In this document: positions 8,941 to 18,129 of the stretch, piece after piece
Position numbering within the stretch: position 1 is the stretch's first letter
Layout: every line of letters begins with the position of its first letter
From: Alphaproteobacteria bacterium
GTDB lineage: Bacteria > Pseudomonadota > Alphaproteobacteria > UBA11073
Length of the DNA: 50,020 bases
Assembly (NCBI GenBank): GCA_013289145.1
Contig: JABDAM010000005.1
Coordinates: 21,448 to 71,467 of the forward strand
Reading direction: 5' to 3'
Notes under the pieces: model-generated
Database searches by the model: none
What the model was told of the DNA's origin: nothing
Seen by the model: the letters and a program-made list of their open reading frames with translations, nothing else
Translations under genes and position numbers: made by a program

Positions 8941-9404
8941 GCTATATTCTCGGACAGGCTGTTTTTAGGCAGCAGCGCGATTTCAAACCAGTATTCTTTG
9001 AGCCGCTTGATGGCCTCAATCAGCCCGTCAAAACTGACTGGTTTTTGCACATAGGTATTAGCCCCCAATTGATAACAGGCCTGCACATCCCGTTCATCGC
9101 TGGAAGTGGTTAGAATAATCACCGGAATGCGTTTTAACATGTCGTTGGCTTTGATCATTTCGAGCGTTTTACGCCCATCAAGGCCTGGCATGTTTAGATC
9201 CAGTAAAATTAATCCCGGTTTCGCGGTTTCTTGGCTCCTGTATTTGCCTTCGTGTTTCAGATAATCCAATGCTTCTTGGCCTGACGCGCACCAATGAATC
9301 GGGTTGCGCAAATTAACTTTTTTAAAAGCGCGTAGTGTCGCTTCATAATCATCTTCGCTGTCCTCCACGATTAGGATGGATTGAGTTGCCATGGTCTCGC
9401 TCAT
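8937..9404 (-). CDS. Single-domain response regulator, Rcp1-like
   Basis: This 155-residue receiver has the acidic pair Glu14-Asp15, phosphoacceptor Asp69 in LLDLNMPGLDG, Thr in ILTTSS and Lys in VQKPV. There is no output domain. The ATG at 9404 is preceded by GGGAG with 6-base spacing; a second in-frame ATG four codons later is less likely. It lies 2 bases after the transmembrane kinase stop and overlaps the hybrid kinase by 4 bases, so all three are co-translated. By position it is the natural shuttle between the two kinases. Confidence 0.9.
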   Translation of the reverse strand: MSETMATQSILIVEDSEDDYEATLRAFKKVNLRNPIHWCASGQEALDYLKHEGKYRSQETAKPGLILLDLNMPGLDGRKTLEMIKANDMLKRIPVIILTTSSDERDVQACYQLGANTYVQKPVSFDGLIEAIKRLKEYWFEIALLPKNSLSENIA

Positions 9405-9406
9405 AT

Positions 9407-11689
9407 TTATCTCCCTAGAGTGAAATAAAACACAGTGCCTTGGCCCGGGATGGATTCCAGCCAGATGCGGCCTTTATGACGTTCGATAATTTTCTTCACG
9501 AACGTTAAACCGACACCAGTGCCTTCTTCTTTACTGCCGTCTGCGGGCTGCAAGCGTTTGAAGATACGAAAGATTTCTTGGTGAAAGCCAGGCTCAATCC
9601 CGACCCCATTATCCTTGACGTAGAATACACCATTTTCTGGTCCTTGAGGAGTCTCGGCGCGGTCCAAAAAGCCGATTTCTACGATACGTTCGGGCTTGTC
9701 ATTATATTTAACAGCATTGGTGATGAGATTACGGAAAACCTCCGTAATCCTGGGTTTATCACAGACAATTTTGGGCAGTTTTTTTGGTACAATAATATGT
9801 GCATTGCGCTCATGCAGAAAGGACTCCATCATTTCTTCGATATCCGAAATAATCTGATGAACATTAGTTTCCTGGATCGCTAGTTCTGCGCGACCCAGGC
9901 GTGAGAAATAGAGCAAATCATTCACCAGGTGTTCCATACGCCGCGATAGATGGGCAAGACGATGGAGTCGCTTTACGCCATCTTCGTCCAATTTTCCTTC
10001 ATAATCCTCTAACAAAAATGACGCATGATTAAATAGTCCGCGTAGCGGTTCTTTCAAATCATGCGAAGCAATATAAGCGAAATCATCTAATTCCTGATTA
10101 CTGCGTTCTAAATCACGCATATAGCGCAGCAGCTGGGCTTCAGCTTGTTTGCGTTCGGTGATGTCGCGTGCGGTTTTGGATGCACCAATGATTTCTCCTG
10201 CTGCATTTCGGATGGGTGAAACAGCCAACGAAATATCAATTAGCCGGCCGCCTTTCGCCATGCGCACAGTCTCGAAATGATCCACTGATTTTCCTTCATG
10301 AATTTGCGCGATGATTTGATTTTCTTCATTCATATACTTTGGCGGAATGATAAGATTAATATACTGACCGATGGCCTCCGCCGCGCTATAGTCAAACAGA
10401 TGTTCTGCTCCACGGTTCCAGGACAGAATTTTGCCATCCAGTGTTTTGCTGATGATCGCATCTTCTGAGGATTCCACCACGGCGGCGAGCAGCAGTGCTG
10501 CTTCGACATTTCTCTGTAAGGCGTTCATAATCTGCATTAAATTACCGATTTCCGCGAGTTGTCTGCGCTGCGGCGGCACGAACGCGCCCGGCTTGCCGTT
10601 TGCTATACTGAGTAAAGCATCAATCATATAATTAATCGGATGCACAACGCGATTTGTAACAAGGTGAAAAGTATAGATGCAAAGTGTTAAGGCAATCATC
10701 AAAATCAAACCATGAAAAAGAATGGCTTGTTGTGCTTTGACTCGGAAGTTCATCACATAGCGCACTATTTCTTTATGCGACGCTGCTTTTAAATCATCTA
10801 GAGAGTCTCCCAGTTCGCTGGACAATTCCAGCCATATATCCGCGCCGATGGGATAGGTGCCGCTGTGTGCGTCAGGCAAATAGAAAATATTCTCGGTCAT
10901 ATCCTGCAGGGTTTCGTAATGGCTTTTTGCATCGGAAAATTCCGCGCTAATGATGGGGAAGAGGCCGCTTTGCGCTGCTAAGATTTCAGCGGTTTTCCAA
11001 CTGAGATCGACGGCGCCTCGGTTGTGCCATAGTTCTGCGGATTGCTGCGGCGTAGGGGCAGCGTTGGTTGAAATCAATTCCGCAATTGCGGCGCGCTCGT
11101 GACCTGTATTATCCATGATGATGCGTAAACAATGCCAGTAGCGCATGTGCAGGGTTGCGGTGGGGTCAATATCAGAAAAATGCCCTGCAAAGCCAAGCCA
11201 TAGATCTTCAGTCTGCTCTGTGAGCGCCGTAACAGTGTCATACCATTTTTTCTCAAGAGTTGGGGATGTTGCGCGATCTGAAACGGTCCGGCTGATCTGC
11301 TGGCGCAGTTTTTCAATTTCCGTGCGGTAGGATAGAGTTTTTTGTTGCAATTGATCGAGTTCAGGAAACCGGTATTGCCGCAAAGATCCCATGGCGTCAT
11401 TCATTGCCGCATCTGCTGCCATGCGGCTTTCTGTCAAGCGTGGCTGGAGTGTTTCCAACGTTTCCGGCGCGTGTAGAATGGTCAGTGCGATATCGCGCTC
11501 GATGGAAAACTTTTCTGTTGCATCGAATAATTTCTCGCTGATCACTGTCGCATTTTTAAGTTGTGTGATTTTATTCAGCCGCTGCCATTCGCTATAAACA
11601 TCACCGCCTGCTAATCCGGCAATAAGCAACGCCAAAACCGCAAAAGCCGACAATAAAACCGTACGGATGGAGTTGGCGCACCATTTCAT
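9407..11689 (-). CDS. Transmembrane sensor histidine kinase with PAS domain
   Basis: This 760-residue inner-membrane kinase has a first membrane helix at about residues 10-30. A largely helical periplasmic domain of about 280 residues follows; its long amphipathic helices resemble NIT or four-helix-bundle sensors, but this is tentative. The second helix is at about 318-340 and is followed by a HAMP-like linker. A PAS domain begins with VVESSEDAIISKTLDGKI and contains the typical W-NRGAE turn. The HisKA H-box reads ASHDLKEPLRG. The HATPase ends with GTGVGLTFVKK and LESIPGQGTVFYF. The start codon overlaps the stop of the YfiR-like gene by one base (TAATG). It probably reads the state of that periplasmic protein or of the receptor (inference). 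Confidence 0.88.
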   Translation of the reverse strand: MKWCANSIRTVLLSAFAVLALLIAGLAGGDVYSEWQRLNKITQLKNATVISEKLFDATEKFSIERDIALTILHAPETLETLQPRLTESRMAADAAMNDAMGSLRQYRFPELDQLQQKTLSYRTEIEKLRQQISRTVSDRATSPTLEKKWYDTVTALTEQTEDLWLGFAGHFSDIDPTATLHMRYWHCLRIIMDNTGHERAAIAELISTNAAPTPQQSAELWHNRGAVDLSWKTAEILAAQSGLFPIISAEFSDAKSHYETLQDMTENIFYLPDAHSGTYPIGADIWLELSSELGDSLDDLKAASHKEIVRYVMNFRVKAQQAILFHGLILMIALTLCIYTFHLVTNRVVHPINYMIDALLSIANGKPGAFVPPQRRQLAEIGNLMQIMNALQRNVEAALLLAAVVESSEDAIISKTLDGKILSWNRGAEHLFDYSAAEAIGQYINLIIPPKYMNEENQIIAQIHEGKSVDHFETVRMAKGGRLIDISLAVSPIRNAAGEIIGASKTARDITERKQAEAQLLRYMRDLERSNQELDDFAYIASHDLKEPLRGLFNHASFLLEDYEGKLDEDGVKRLHRLAHLSRRMEHLVNDLLYFSRLGRAELAIQETNVHQIISDIEEMMESFLHERNAHIIVPKKLPKIVCDKPRITEVFRNLITNAVKYNDKPERIVEIGFLDRAETPQGPENGVFYVKDNGVGIEPGFHQEIFRIFKRLQPADGSKEEGTGVGLTFVKKIIERHKGRIWLESIPGQGTVFYFTLGR

Positions 11690-12228
11690 TAATTGTCTCC
11701 ATGCACAATGGTGACGAGGCGTAACAGGCGGTCTTCAATATGCAATCCAGCATGATCCACAGCATCTAGATCCAAATTGGCATTGATGTGATCGTTTTGG
11801 TGGCTGAATTCAATCATGCCGCCTGCGGCTGCGAAGCCAGGAAAATCACTGACCGTTAAAATGCTTTTTCCAACCAACGCGCGATGCAGATTGGGCCACG
11901 CGGATTGTTCGTTCTGATTCACAAAAAGCATTTGGCAATTCGTTATTTCGCCCGCGCCCTGCACATAGCGGATTGCGATTTGATGCTGATTCACCGTGCG
12001 CCCCTGGATGGGATTGAGGCTACCGCTAAAAGGGTCATCACCGAAAATACAAATATTAAGGGTTGCGCCAGTCAGGCTTGCTGCGGGCCAGTCCGTATAT
12101 TTCAGAAAATTATACAGCAGACCGGCTTTGATTTGTTGTTCCTGAAGTTGCACAACTTCCGCGTGTGCTGTTACGGAAAGCCCGCACAGCAGCGCAAGCG
12201 CAAAAAGAAGGCGTATTAAAATCTGCAC
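11689..12228 (-). CDS. YfiR-like periplasmic protein (DUF4154 family)
   Basis: This is a 179-residue exported protein with a signal peptide ending at VTAHA. The mature part follows the DUF4154/YfiR pattern. It starts with QIKAGLLYNFLKYTDWP and then LNICIFGDDPF, a GRTVNQHQIAIRYV block, CQMLFVNQNE, and a C-terminal stretch ILTVSDFPGFAAAGGMIEF. In Pseudomonas YfiR is a periplasmic repressor of a membrane diguanylate cyclase; here the partner gene downstream is a histidine kinase instead. It overlaps the TonB receptor gene by 13 bases and the kinase by 1. A role as periplasmic adaptor between receptor and kinase is inferred from this order. Confidence 0.85.
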   Translation of the reverse strand: MQILIRLLFALALLCGLSVTAHAEVVQLQEQQIKAGLLYNFLKYTDWPAASLTGATLNICIFGDDPFSGSLNPIQGRTVNQHQIAIRYVQGAGEITNCQMLFVNQNEQSAWPNLHRALVGKSILTVSDFPGFAAAGGMIEFSHQNDHINANLDLDAVDHAGLHIEDRLLRLVTIVHGDN

Positions 12229-14282
12229 GTGATTTTTCCATAAACGCTGCGGCCAATATAGGCTGCCATGGTTTGCGGGTTGGTTGCGGAAAGGAATTCA
12301 GGATGTTCAGGTTCCAATAAATTTTGCCCGACCAGATCGAATTCCAATCCGTCCGCGATGCGCCAGCCCAGGCGCATATCAAGCCGAGTGTAACCCGGAA
12401 GACCGAAATCTTGCAAATGGTCGACACGGTATAAAATCGTATCAAACGAAACATCGCGCGTAATATCCCATTCGGCGTGTAGATTACCTTGGAAACTTGG
12501 CGATTGGTTTTCCGCATTTTCGCCGACGCTATTAGGACTCCATAATTTCATTTCCAGTAAACTGCCTGAAGCAGACAGGCGCAGATTATTAAGCGCACGC
12601 CAATCGAGTGTGGTTTCCAGTCCGTGGCTTTCACCCTTCATGCTATTGTTCGGCGTTAAGCCTTCAAAGACATGGTCGAAAGGCAGGATGGAAACGGTAT
12701 AGGATTCCAGTTCAGAATAATCATTATAAAAAGCCGCCACATCGACTGAGGCGGTCGGCGTCAATTGCCGCCTGTAACCAAGTTCATAGGCTACCAAATC
12801 TTCACTATATAAATTCGGATTGGAAAGTGTATCAACCGTATAAACCGTGCTGGCAATCTTGGCCGCAGCCTGTACCAGTGTCAGATCATCATCCAACCGG
12901 CTTGGCGTGCGTACGGCGCGCGACACTGCGCCCCAGATCATTTGTTGATCATCTGGATGATATTGCAACCGCGCGCTAGGTTGAATTTCGATGCCGGTAT
13001 AATTATTGTCTTCGAACTTGCTGCCCAATGTCAGGTACCAACGGTTCGGATCCAACGTGATTTTGTCCTGAATAAAACTGTTCAAAATCTGATCATGCGC
13101 ACGCGCGTGGAGCGCTGTCACATCAGGGGATAAACCCAGCTTATCCTCACTATAGCGGTAATGTGCCCCGACCGTAAATTTGTTCCAAGCCATTTGCGGC
13201 GCTTCATATTGTGTGTCGAAATCAAAGGATGTGCGCGTATCATCGAGGTATTCCTGACTGCGGTAAACGTAATCCACATAGCTTTGTACCGTCAGTCGGG
13301 AATCCGAACTGTAATTACGCGTCCAGCGGGTGAGCAAATTCGAGCCGCGCGCATCGATATATTCATCTGTCAGAGGGTTAGTGCCGGCCGTGAGGTTCGG
13401 GTAAAACCGTAATTGTCCGGCGGAACTTTGGTATGTATCGCCTTGTACCGTCAAACTGTCATTATTCACGCCGATTTTGTCCCAATCGGTGCGAAAACCA
13501 CCACGCCCTTCGGCCCAACCGTCATGATCCGTCGTGCCAAAACCGCTGGTTGCTGAGTTGTGTGTGCCGCCACCTTGCACGGCTGGCTCGGGGCCGCGAT
13601 CGGTATATTTGCCGTAAACGCGCCAGGCGCCGCCGTCATCAAGCCGGCCGCCGTAACGCGCTTCGCCAATCGCTTTTTCATGATTACCCACTGCTAGGCT
13701 GGTCAGGCCGCCTTGCGTCTCCCCCGCCTTTTTCGTGATGATGTTGATGACACCGTCGACCGCATTATCACCCCATAATGTACCGCCTGGGCCGCGCACC
13801 ACTTCAATCCGGTCAACGTCCTCCAGTACTGTATCTTGCGCATCCCAATAGACGCCGGAAAAAAGCGGATCATAAACTTCGCGCCCATCGATCAGTACCA
13901 GCAGTTTATTGCCCAAGCCCGTGCTGGCGAAACCGCGCACGGAAATCGCCCAGTTGTTCGCATTGACCTGCGCGACCTGTACGCCGGGCACTAGCCGCAG
14001 CGCCTCGGGAATTGAAGTCGCGCCCGATCGCATAATGTCTTTATCTGTTAAAACATAGATCGCTGCTGGCGCATCCATGACTTTTTCCGGCGTTTTGGAA
14101 ACTGAAATCACCGTGGCATTGAAAAGTTGCTCAGGCGAGAGTGCGAAACTGTCCAGTGTATCATCTGCATAAGCAGAGGATACAGGTATCATCAAACAGG
14201 GAGTCAACAATAAGCCTGCTAGCGCCGCGCGCACTGACCGATTGCAAAAGCAAAACTTATTTGTTGAAGATAGCAGAGCCAT
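12216..14282 (-). CDS. TonB-dependent outer-membrane receptor
   Basis: This is a 688-residue TonB-dependent receptor with a signal peptide ending near SAYA-DD. The plug domain has the sequence type SVSKTPEKVMDAPAAIYVLT, followed by RSGATSIPEALRLVPGVQV, SVRGFAS and VEVVRGPGGTLWGDNAVDGV. A 22-strand barrel ends in a terminal Phe (ITCRF). From family knowledge, plugs of this type are often encoded beside YfiR-like proteins and two-component genes. No obvious TonB box or siderophore genes are seen, so the ligand is unknown. No Shine-Dalgarno sequence precedes the ATG at 14282; a TATAAT lies only 9 bases upstream, so the mRNA could be nearly leaderless. It is the first gene of the five-gene operon. 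Confidence 0.9.
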   Translation of the reverse strand: MALLSSTNKFCFCNRSVRAALAGLLLTPCLMIPVSSAYADDTLDSFALSPEQLFNATVISVSKTPEKVMDAPAAIYVLTDKDIMRSGATSIPEALRLVPGVQVAQVNANNWAISVRGFASTGLGNKLLVLIDGREVYDPLFSGVYWDAQDTVLEDVDRIEVVRGPGGTLWGDNAVDGVINIITKKAGETQGGLTSLAVGNHEKAIGEARYGGRLDDGGAWRVYGKYTDRGPEPAVQGGGTHNSATSGFGTTDHDGWAEGRGGFRTDWDKIGVNNDSLTVQGDTYQSSAGQLRFYPNLTAGTNPLTDEYIDARGSNLLTRWTRNYSSDSRLTVQSYVDYVYRSQEYLDDTRTSFDFDTQYEAPQMAWNKFTVGAHYRYSEDKLGLSPDVTALHARAHDQILNSFIQDKITLDPNRWYLTLGSKFEDNNYTGIEIQPSARLQYHPDDQQMIWGAVSRAVRTPSRLDDDLTLVQAAAKIASTVYTVDTLSNPNLYSEDLVAYELGYRRQLTPTASVDVAAFYNDYSELESYTVSILPFDHVFEGLTPNNSMKGESHGLETTLDWRALNNLRLSASGSLLEMKLWSPNSVGENAENQSPSFQGNLHAEWDITRDVSFDTILYRVDHLQDFGLPGYTRLDMRLGWRIADGLEFDLVGQNLLEPEHPEFLSATNPQTMAAYIGRSVYGKITCRF

Positions 14283-14291
14283 GAAATCGAA

Positions 14292-14297
14292 ATTATA
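14292..14297 (-). promoter_or_regulatory. Candidate -10 box of the TonB receptor operon
   Basis: A perfect TATAAT on the minus strand ends 9 bases before the receptor ATG. A transcript from it would begin about 3-4 bases before the start codon. No good -35 hexamer is seen at 16-18 bases, and the whole 14283-14500 gap is very AT-rich, so chance occurrence is possible. Confidence 0.35.
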
Positions 14298-14500
14298 ATG
14301 CCAAAGATTAAAATTATAATCACAATTTTAAGTTGTATAACTTATAGTAATTATTATTGAAAGTTTATAATTCATTTTAAAGGCAAGGTGCCTCTGCATA
14401 ACTGATTGAATTCCCATCCGTTATATTTCTGATAATCTTTATTTATAATTTTCTAACGTCTTGCAGTATTTGAAGTTAAAACCAAATTGGATGCTGTTAT

Positions 14501-16636
14501 TTATGGTGCCGGTGAAACAAAGGCGGTTTTTATAATCTGGCCCAGATCTTCGGGTTGTACAGGTTTGACGAGGTGATAATCAAAACCTGCGGCCTTGGAT
14601 TTGTTAAGATGTTCAGTTTGGCCCCAGCCGGTTTGCGCGATGAAAACGGTGTTTTTCAAATGGGGATTTTGCTTCAGAACTTGGCAAACTTCATAGCCGT
14701 TCATCACGGGCATGCCGATGTCCAGTAAAATGAAATCCGGCCGGATGCGTTCGGCAAGCGCAATGGCGCTAGAACTATCATAGGCTGAGTGTGCTTCATG
14801 TCCTAGTAATTCCAGCATCCAGACCAGTGTTTGGGCGGAATCTTTATTATCGTCCACAACCAGCATGCGGTATAGCGACTCCGACTCTGCCCCCTTGTTT
14901 GGCAGTTCTTTAACCTCGGGTTGTGATAAAGCGGCTTCATCATCGGCCGTTAACAGTGGCAGGCGGACAATAAATTCACTACCCTTGCCCAGGCCCTCGC
15001 TTTTCGCCGTAATCGTGCCATCGTGCAGTGTCAAAAGATTTCTTGCCAGGGTCAAACCGATACCCAGCCCGCCCTGGGAGCGTTCATAAGTATGATCGAC
15101 CTGTGCAAACAATCCGAAAATGTGCGTGAGCATATCCAGTGGAATGCCGATGCCATTATCATGTACGCAAATGGTTGCGTGAGTTTTGTCCGCTTCAGCT
15201 TTCAAAATGATATGCCCGCCGTTTTCGGTATATTTTGCCGCGTTATTCAGTAAATTTGTAAAAACCTGAGCCAGGCGTGTGGCATCGCCTTTCAGCCAGA
15301 TAGGATCATCGGGCAATTGCAGGGTTAAAAGGTGCTTATGCATTTTGATTTGTAGTTGCGTTGTTTCAACCGCGTTACGAATTACATCTCCCAACAGAAC
15401 TTTTTCCATGCGAACGTCGATCTTGCCGCGTGTGATGCGCGAAACGTCCAGCAAATCATCTACCAGCCGCACCAATTGTCGTGCCTGTTTTTCCACCAAA
15501 TGATGTACATCATAAGACGCGCCGCTGATTTTTCTGGATAGATGTGTGACATTCAACGCGTTGCAAATGGTGGCCAGGGGATTGCGCAATTCGTGCGCGA
15601 GGACCGCCAGGAATTCATCTTTGTAGCGGTCTGCTTCACGAATTTGCGCGATCAGGCGTTCATTTTCACGCGCTTCTTCTTTTAGGTTTAGCACAAGCTT
15701 TTTATTTTCTTTATCAATTTGTTTGGAAGCGCTTAGGCACAGGCCTGTGGTTGCCACGATGGCCATAAAACTTTGTAGTAACATCAAACTTGCATCCAAA
15801 GAATCCACCTTGAATGGCCCTATGTTATGAAGGGTTGCCCAAATTGCGATGCCTGATGCGATTAAAGTTATCAGACTGGTTCCTTGCTGGCCAAAACGCA
15901 GCGCCGCCCAGATCACAAAGGGGAAAACCACATAAATAAAAGCTGGCCCGACCTGACCAGTGGCGGTAGGTTCCACAAAAATGCCGATCAATGCAATCAG
16001 CAAGCCTATCAGTAGTACGGCGCCTTCGGCCAATTTGTCAGCAGACCAAGAGTTGCGCAAAGCGTTAGCCCAGGCGAGCAAAAACGGCGCAACTGTGATT
16101 GCTCCCACCGCATCACCTGTCCACCACAGCAGCCAGAGTTTGGGAAAAACATGCCAGCCTTGCAATCCGCCCAAACAGAGACTGGCTACGCCTACAGTTG
16201 CGCTGATCATGGTGGAAAGAATGGCGCTTAAGAATACCAGGCCTAAAACATCGCGAAACCGGCCCATGCCGTTGTCAAAATTCACCAGCCGCTGCAGCAT
16301 CCAAGCGCCCGCAACGGCTTCAAGCGTATTACCGCAGGCAATGCCCATAGCTGTCAGAATAGGTTCATGTGCGGTTGCATTAGTAAAAAAAGCGCCCAGA
16401 GCAATCGCGGGCCAAACGCGAAAACCAAAAAGCAAAATCGCGGCGAGCGCAATGCCTGTCGGCGGCCAGACCGCCGTAATTTGTTCGGCGGTAAAGGCCA
16501 TGGTAAAGCCCAGCTTGGAAGTAGCCACATAACCGCCAGCCAGAATGAAAAAGAGTAAAATATCCTTCAGCGGCTTTCTTAAAAATCTAAGCCGACCTTC
16601 TTCAACCGGAATAAACGCATCAGATCGAGATTCCAT
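14501..16636 (-). CDS. MASE1-domain hybrid histidine kinase
   Basis: This is a 711-residue membrane kinase. The first 300 or so residues form about eight hydrophobic helices with MASE1 hallmarks (ITAVWPPTGIALAAILLFG, then ALGAFFTN and GNTLEAVAGAWML). MASE1 is an integral-membrane sensory domain of unknown ligand. A coiled linker follows, then HisKA with LAHELRNPL. The HATPase has NGIGIP and GGLGIGLTLAR. The C-terminal receiver has VVDDNKDSA, acceptor Asp in LLDIGMPVMNG and Lys in VKP. It stands alone, with no partner regulator or HPt protein adjacent, so its own receiver probably feeds a relay elsewhere. No strong ribosome-binding site precedes the ATG at 16636. Confidence 0.87.
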   Translation of the reverse strand: MESRSDAFIPVEEGRLRFLRKPLKDILLFFILAGGYVATSKLGFTMAFTAEQITAVWPPTGIALAAILLFGFRVWPAIALGAFFTNATAHEPILTAMGIACGNTLEAVAGAWMLQRLVNFDNGMGRFRDVLGLVFLSAILSTMISATVGVASLCLGGLQGWHVFPKLWLLWWTGDAVGAITVAPFLLAWANALRNSWSADKLAEGAVLLIGLLIALIGIFVEPTATGQVGPAFIYVVFPFVIWAALRFGQQGTSLITLIASGIAIWATLHNIGPFKVDSLDASLMLLQSFMAIVATTGLCLSASKQIDKENKKLVLNLKEEARENERLIAQIREADRYKDEFLAVLAHELRNPLATICNALNVTHLSRKISGASYDVHHLVEKQARQLVRLVDDLLDVSRITRGKIDVRMEKVLLGDVIRNAVETTQLQIKMHKHLLTLQLPDDPIWLKGDATRLAQVFTNLLNNAAKYTENGGHIILKAEADKTHATICVHDNGIGIPLDMLTHIFGLFAQVDHTYERSQGGLGIGLTLARNLLTLHDGTITAKSEGLGKGSEFIVRLPLLTADDEAALSQPEVKELPNKGAESESLYRMLVVDDNKDSAQTLVWMLELLGHEAHSAYDSSSAIALAERIRPDFILLDIGMPVMNGYEVCQVLKQNPHLKNTVFIAQTGWGQTEHLNKSKAAGFDYHLVKPVQPEDLGQIIKTAFVSPAP

Positions 16637-16975
16637 GGCTCATGGCAAGGTTGTTAGGAGACCTTTTTATACAATATTCTGCCCTGCAAAGCCATAGCCT
16701 AGCATTACCTTGATTCCTAACGAACTAATGAACTCCGATGTCTTAGAACTGGTTGCATTGTTAATGCTACAGAAATTACCCATTATTACCCCCACTTCCG
16801 GAATCTGGAAAATATCCGACGGCAGAGCAGCAAAAGTATTGATTCTTCCTATCAAGAATGGCTGGAACAGGTTCGAGTTTAAGTATTTCTGGCAGGGCGT
16901 CATTTTTTCTTGTAAAGTTGCCCCGTTGTGTCTAAAGCATAGCTACATCTGGAACATATTTTGAGGGAGATTCTA
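16637..16975. other. Intergenic region, no gene recognised
   Basis: About 340 bases lie between the divergent MASE1 kinase and the sugar-nucleotide decarboxylase gene. Short overlapping frames on both strands show no recognisable domain or credible start site. A weak stem with a T-run (AAGGT-9-ACCTTTTT, near 16641-16664) lies near the left end. It probably holds the two divergent promoters, but none could be assigned with confidence. Confidence 0.5.
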
Positions 16976-18004
16976 ATGCCTCTGCGCTCTTTGGCCAATG
17001 ACTCACCTATTTGTATCGTAACTGGGGGCGCGGGCTTTTTAGGCAGCCACCTTTGTCACAGGCTGCTCAAAAATGGCTATAATGTTTTATGCATCGATAA
17101 TTTCTATACTGGTAATCTAGATAATATCCAGGAATTTACGAATAATTCGCGCTTCCAACTCATGGAAGCAGATGTTGTTGACCCCGGCACTCTTAATCAG
17201 ATTAAGGCATCAGGTATTGTGCCTGCTTATATTTTCAATTTGGCCTGTCCGGCGTCGCCGCCAGCATATCAAAAGGATCCTCGTTATACCCTGAGGACGG
17301 CTATTTACGGTACAGATAATTTTCTTGCCCTGGCACAGGAAACAGGCGCGACATTTTTCCAAGCCTCTACCAGTGAAGTTTACGGCGATCCTGCCATTCA
17401 TCCGCAACCAGAAAACTATTGGGGAAATGTAAATCCGGATGGTGAGCGCTCTTGTTATGATGAGGGCAAACGCGTGGGTGAAACCTTTTGCGTTGCTTAC
17501 GAAAAAGAAGGGGTGGACGTTCGTATTGCTCGGTTTTTTAACACTTATGGCCCAAACATGGATCCGAAAGATGGGAGGGTTGTGTCAAACATGATTTGCC
17601 AAGCTTTAAAAGGTGATAATATCACCATTTACGGTGATGGAACGCAAACACGTTCATTTTGTTACGTTGATGATTTAATCGAAGGCATCACACGATTGGT
17701 TTTTGATAGCAATTATCATGGGCCTGTGAATTTGGGTAATCCCGGCGAATTTACTATGCGGGAGTTGGCAGATTTGATCAAAGCATTAACAGAGTCAAAG
17801 TCTGACATTGTTTTTCTTTCATTGCCTGGGGACGATCCGAAAAAACGTCAGCCGGATACGACACTGGCAAAGGAATTATTGAAAGGTTGGACTGCGCAGG
17901 TCCCATTGGAGGCGGGATTAAGAAAAACTATTCCCTATTTTGCGCATAAGCTCAGAGTTCCCAATCCTATCAAACCCGGAAATGCCGTAATATTGGCTGC
18001 TTAA
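16976..18004 (+). CDS. NAD-dependent UDP-glucuronate decarboxylase-like epimerase/dehydratase
   Basis: This is an extended short-chain dehydrogenase of 342 residues. It has the NAD-binding VTGGAGFLGSH motif (about residues 15-25), the TSEVYGD serine region and a catalytic Tyr-x3-Lys in CYDEGKR. The context PDGERSCYDEGKR and RFFNTYGPNMDPKDGRVVSN is characteristic of UDP-xylose synthases, which oxidise and decarboxylate UDP-glucuronate to UDP-xylose. A dTDP-glucose dehydratase is a less likely alternative. The ATG at 16976 follows GAGGGAG with 6-base spacing; an upstream TTG at 16961 in frame would overlap that signal. No other polysaccharide genes are adjacent, so the product's use (capsule or lipopolysaccharide) cannot be told. 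Confidence 0.82.
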   Translation: MPLRSLANDSPICIVTGGAGFLGSHLCHRLLKNGYNVLCIDNFYTGNLDNIQEFTNNSRFQLMEADVVDPGTLNQIKASGIVPAYIFNLACPASPPAYQKDPRYTLRTAIYGTDNFLALAQETGATFFQASTSEVYGDPAIHPQPENYWGNVNPDGERSCYDEGKRVGETFCVAYEKEGVDVRIARFFNTYGPNMDPKDGRVVSNMICQALKGDNITIYGDGTQTRSFCYVDDLIEGITRLVFDSNYHGPVNLGNPGEFTMRELADLIKALTESKSDIVFLSLPGDDPKKRQPDTTLAKELLKGWTAQVPLEAGLRKTIPYFAHKLRVPNPIKPGNAVILAA

Positions 18005-18129
18005 ACGGTTTAAATGGAGTTTTGGCCCCTAGATTTAATTATTCTTTATTGGATATAGATGCGTTTAAGTTGTTAATGCTTAGAAGATCTGTGTAAAAAC
18101 ACCCCTCATACGATCAGAAGGAATAAATG

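Noticed and set aside
14375-14400. Terminator after the MASE1 kinase (aggca-agg-tgcct)
   Set aside because: The stem is only 5 bp and is followed by a mixed A/T stretch without a T-run; too weak to annotate.
15960-16532. 190-residue plus-strand frame opposite the MASE1 domain
   Set aside because: Antisense shadow of hydrophobic helices; no ribosome-binding site and no recognisable domain.
16710-16964. 84-residue plus-strand frame before the decarboxylase gene
   Set aside because: No domain, no ribosome-binding site, and an equally long frame on the opposite strand.
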